A DNA stretch of 64,000 bases, from NCBI GenBank assembly GCA_963780635.1, contig CAWACW010000011.1, positions 310,001 to 374,000 of the forward strand, in the 5' to 3' direction. The DNA comes from DATEPR01 sp963780635. GTDB taxonomy: Bacteria; Actinomycetota; Actinomycetes; Mycobacteriales; Pseudonocardiaceae. The notes beneath the pieces were generated by a model. That model was not told the DNA's origin and ran no database searches. It worked only from the letters and a program-made list of their open reading frames with translations. Within the stretch, counting starts at the first letter, position 1; every line of letters starts with the position of its first letter. A program made the position numbers and the translations under genes. Positions 61,576 through 64,000 of this stretch are shown piece after piece.

Positions 61576-62445
61576 GTGCACAGGCACTACAACGGGCTGA
61601 AAACGGTCCTGTTGCTCGGCGGGATGAGCGCGCTGATCATCGTGATCTGCTCGTTCTTCGGCCGGACCGCGCTGATCATCGGTGTGGTGATCGCCCTGGG
61701 CATGAACGCCTACACGTACTTCAACTCCGACAAGCTGGCCCTGCGCGCGATGCGGGCCCGGCCGGTGTCCCAGGTGGAGCAGCCCGCGATGTACAACATC
61801 GTGCGCCAGCTGGCCACGTCGGCCCGCCAGCCCATGCCCCGGCTCTACGTCAGCCCCACCCGCGCGCCCAACGCGTTCGCCACCGGCCGCAACCCGCGCA
61901 ACGCCGCGGTGTGCTGCACCGCGGGCATCCTCGACCTGCTCGACGAGCGCGAGCTGCGGGCCGTGCTCGGCCACGAGCTCTCGCACGTCTACAGCCGCGA
62001 CATCCTGATCTCGTGCGTGGCCGGTGCCCTGGCCAGCGTGGTGACGGTGCTGGCCAACCTGGCCCTGTTCGCCGGCCTGTTCTTCGGCGGCGGTGGCCGC
62101 GACGACCGGTCCAACCCGCTGGCGCTGCTGCTGATCGCCATCGTCGGCCCGATCGCCGCCGCCATCGTGCAGCTCGCGGTCAGCAGGTCACGGGAATACC
62201 AGGCAGATCAGTCCGGCGCCGAGCTGACCGGTGACCCGCTGGCGCTGGCGTCCGCGCTGCGCAAGCTGGAGGTGGGCACGAAGGCGCTGCCGCTCGCGCC
62301 GGAACCGGCCATCGTGTCCCAGGCGCACCTGATGATCGCCAGCCCGTTCCGCCCCGGCGACGGCATGTCCCGCCTGTTCTCCACCCACCCGCCGATGGAG
62401 GAGCGGATCCGCAGGCTGGAGAACCTGGCCAACAGGCCGCTCTAG
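61576..62445 (+). CDS. htpX: Membrane zinc metalloprotease HtpX (M48 family)
   Basis: A 289-residue membrane protease for quality control of membrane proteins. Two N-terminal helices (TVLLLGGMSALIIVICSFFG, ALIIGVVIALGMNAYTYF), then APNAFATGRNP, the zinc site LGHELSHVYSRDILIS, two more helices, and the third ligand region VSRSREYQADQSGAELTGDP. It ends with LFSTHPPMEERIRRLENLA. GTG 61576 has GGGAGG upstream. The stop TAG overlaps the convergent rfbA stop. Confidence 0.93.
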   Translation: MHRHYNGLKTVLLLGGMSALIIVICSFFGRTALIIGVVIALGMNAYTYFNSDKLALRAMRARPVSQVEQPAMYNIVRQLATSARQPMPRLYVSPTRAPNAFATGRNPRNAAVCCTAGILDLLDERELRAVLGHELSHVYSRDILISCVAGALASVVTVLANLALFAGLFFGGGGRDDRSNPLALLLIAIVGPIAAAIVQLAVSRSREYQADQSGAELTGDPLALASALRKLEVGTKALPLAPEPAIVSQAHLMIASPFRPGDGMSRLFSTHPPMEERIRRLENLANRPL

Positions 62446-63323
62446 CCGTTCGCCCCGGACGCCTCGGCGAGGCTCATCACGTACTCGCCGTACCCGGACT
62501 TGGCCAGCTTCGTACCCAGCGCGTAGCACTCGTCCGCGGTGATGAAGTTCATCCGCAGCGCGATCTCCTCCAGGCACGCGATGCGCACGCCCTGCCGGTG
62601 CTCCAGCACCTGCACGAACTGTCCGGCCTCCAGCAGCGAGTCGTGAGTGCCGGTGTCCAACCAGGCGAAACCACGGCCGAGATCGACCAGCTTGGCCTTG
62701 CCCTGCTTGAGATAGGCGAGGTTGACGTCGGTGATCTCGAGTTCACCGCGCGACGACGGGGCCAGCGACTTCGCGATCGACACGACCTCGTTGTCGTAGA
62801 AGTACAGCCCGGTGATCGCCTTGTTCGACCTCGGCGCGACCGGCTTCTCCTCCAGCGACACCAACTGCCCGGTCCCGTCGACCTCGCCGACGCCGTAGCG
62901 CTCGGGATCCTTGACCGGGTAGCCGAACAGCACGCACCCGTCCAGCCCGAGGACATGCTGCTGCAGTGTGCGGGCGAAGCCCTGGCCGTAGAAGATGTTG
63001 TCGCCCAGCACCAGGGCCACGTCGTCGTCACCCACGAACGACTCGCCGATCACGAACGCCTCGGCCAGACCGTTGGGCTGGGCCTGCTCGGCGTACTCGA
63101 ACCGCACGCCGAACTGGCTGCCGGTGCCCAGCAGCCTGCGGAAGCTGGGCAGGTCGGTGGGCGTGGAGATGATCAGGATGTCCCGGATCCCGGCCAGGAA
63201 CAGCACGGACAGCGGGTAGTAGATCATCGGCTTGTCATAGACCGGCAGCAGTTGCTTGGACACCGCCTGGGTGATCGGATGCAACCGCGTGCCGCTGCCG
63301 CCGGCAAGCACGATGCCTTTCAT
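62442..63323 (-). CDS. rfbA: Glucose-1-phosphate thymidylyltransferase
   Basis: Makes dTDP-glucose, the first step toward dTDP-rhamnose for cell-wall linkage or glycosylation. The 293-residue nucleotidyltransferase has MKGIVLAGGSGTRLHPITQA, SKQLLPVYDKPMIYYPLSVL, LVLGDNIFYGQGF, VSLEEKPVAPRSNKAITGLY and RGFAWLDTGTHDSLLEAGQF. GGCGGGAG precedes ATG 63323. No other rml gene lies in the window, so it is an isolated copy. Confidence 0.95.
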   Translation of the reverse strand: MKGIVLAGGSGTRLHPITQAVSKQLLPVYDKPMIYYPLSVLFLAGIRDILIISTPTDLPSFRRLLGTGSQFGVRFEYAEQAQPNGLAEAFVIGESFVGDDDVALVLGDNIFYGQGFARTLQQHVLGLDGCVLFGYPVKDPERYGVGEVDGTGQLVSLEEKPVAPRSNKAITGLYFYDNEVVSIAKSLAPSSRGELEITDVNLAYLKQGKAKLVDLGRGFAWLDTGTHDSLLEAGQFVQVLEHRQGVRIACLEEIALRMNFITADECYALGTKLAKSGYGEYVMSLAEASGANG

Positions 63324-63360
63324 GACGTCTCCCGCCTGCCTGAGGTGCTGAACCCAGACC

Positions 63361-63867
63361 CTATCCACCGGCGACGTTCGGCCCAGGCATCGGCCCACGC
63401 GCGGTGGGGACGGTGATCCAGAACCGGTCCTCACCGTCGATCCGGCCATCCGGCACCCCACCGTTGGCGAGGATCACCCGCCGCGACGCCTCGTTGTCGG
63501 CCGCGCAGGTCAGCAGCACCCGATCCAGCCCCAGCCGCCCGCATTCGACCAGGCCGGCGGCCAACAACCGGGTAGCGTGCCCCTGCCGCCGCCAGGCCGC
63601 GGCGATGCTGTAGCCGACGTGCCCACCGGTCCTCGCCAGCGCGGGCGTCAACGTGTGCCGGATCGCCATGTCACCGAGGTAGTCCTCGCCGGACACGTAC
63701 CAGTAGAAGGTCGACGGCACGCCCCACCGGGTCCGCACGCCGGTCAACAAGGCCACGAACCCGGCGAAGTCGTCGTAGCGGTCGAGCGGCTCGCCCTCAG
63801 CCCGCATCGCGGCCAGGTACGACTCGCGCACCTCAACCGTCGGCGCGACGAGCTGCGGCGGCCGCAC
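63361..63867 (-). CDS. GNAT-family N-acetyltransferase
   Basis: A 168-residue acetyltransferase. The acetyl-CoA loop is seen in GGHVGYSIAAAWRRQGHATR (RxxGxA-type), followed by DRVLLTCAADNEASRRVILA and the late strand EDRFWITVP. N-terminal residues AMRAEGEPLDRYDDFAGFVA resemble members that act on small molecules. GTG 63867 overlaps the last base of the yajQ stop. The substrate cannot be inferred. Confidence 0.86.
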   Translation of the reverse strand: MRPPQLVAPTVEVRESYLAAMRAEGEPLDRYDDFAGFVALLTGVRTRWGVPSTFYWYVSGEDYLGDMAIRHTLTPALARTGGHVGYSIAAAWRRQGHATRLLAAGLVECGRLGLDRVLLTCAADNEASRRVILANGGVPDGRIDGEDRFWITVPTARGPMPGPNVAGG

Positions 63868-64000
63868 TACCGGTAGTTGGTGAACTGCAGCGCGATGCCG
63901 AAGTCGTGCCCCTTGAGCAGGGCGATCACGTCCTGCAGGTGGTCCTTCTTCTTGCCCGAGACGCGCAGCTGCTCCCCCTGGATCTGCGCCTGCACGCCCT
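63867..64000 (-). CDS. yajQ: YajQ-family nucleotide-binding protein, C-terminal end (start outside window)
   Basis: The last 43 codons are present and end GVQAQIQGEQLRVSGKKKDH, LQDVIALLKGHDF and ALQFTNYR, the highly conserved YajQ C-terminus. The family binds nucleotides and, in some species, cyclic di-GMP. The gene continues beyond base 64000 on the minus strand. Its TAG shares a base with the GNAT start codon. Confidence 0.93.
   Translation of the reverse strand, partial: GVQAQIQGEQLRVSGKKKDHLQDVIALLKGHDFGIALQFTNYR

Overview
The window is high-GC DNA with actinobacterial gene content: BldC, a fused HemD, a complete menaquinone-linked nuoA-N operon, KorAB, two F420-type luciferase-like oxidoreductases and DUF4229 next to menA. 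Gene content and order (hemL, phosphatase, resA, ccdA, resB, ccsB, ParA-like; menG, menJ, nuo) fit a member of the Pseudonocardiaceae or a close relative. That placement is an inference; there is no rRNA gene in the window. Nearly every gene is a housekeeping gene for electron transfer.

Layout. 1-5.2 kb: heme genes hemA (3' end), hemC, hemD and hemB, interrupted by a transposase remnant and a small membrane-protein gene. 5.2-6.9 kb: four short unknown membrane proteins. 7.0-9.2 kb: an OmpR/HisKA two-component system. 9.2-14.5 kb: menaquinone genes menD (minus) against menB, menE and menA (plus), then a DUF4229 protein. 14.7 kb: bldC. 15.2-23.1 kb: a minus-strand block for heme and cytochrome c assembly (hemL, phosphatase, resA, ccdA, resB, ccsB) ending in a proline-rich ParA/MinD-like ATPase. 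23.3-25.4 kb: a RecQ helicase with a C-terminal phosphoribosyltransferase-like domain. 25.9-30.9 kb: menF, a DUF3592 protein, an inositol-phosphatase-like gene, menG and a menJ-like reductase. 31.2-47.2 kb: nuoA to nuoN, followed by a polyprenyl diphosphate synthase. 48.5-50.7 kb: a membrane-anchored Gln/Phe-rich protein. 52.1-55.1 kb: korA and korB. 55.3-64 kb: Lrp/ddaH pair, EamA transporter, a membrane protein, two LLM oxidoreductases, a siderophore-interacting protein, HtpX, RfbA, a GNAT acetyltransferase and the 3' end of yajQ.

How the genes work together. The hem genes make heme. resA/ccdA/resB/ccsB deliver and attach it to c-type cytochromes. menF, D, E, B, A, G and J make and partly saturate the quinone, whose isoprenoid tail needs the polyprenyl diphosphate synthase. 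NADH dehydrogenase feeds that quinone, and KorAB supplies reduced ferredoxin from the TCA cycle. Two Rex-like operators before nuoA suggest control by the NADH/NAD+ ratio.

Non-coding structure. The most unusual element is an array at about 50.78-52.05 kb of roughly 34 degenerate units with a short inverted repeat, mostly 36-42 bp apart. It contains two identical 77-bp copies. A second, different array (five units of 54-74 bp) lies at 25.45-25.78 kb. Both sit between convergent genes. From about 28.87 to 36.27 kb, menG, menJ, nuoA, B, C, D and F all carry single-base indels while flanking genes are clean. This looks like locally poor sequence, not real gene decay.
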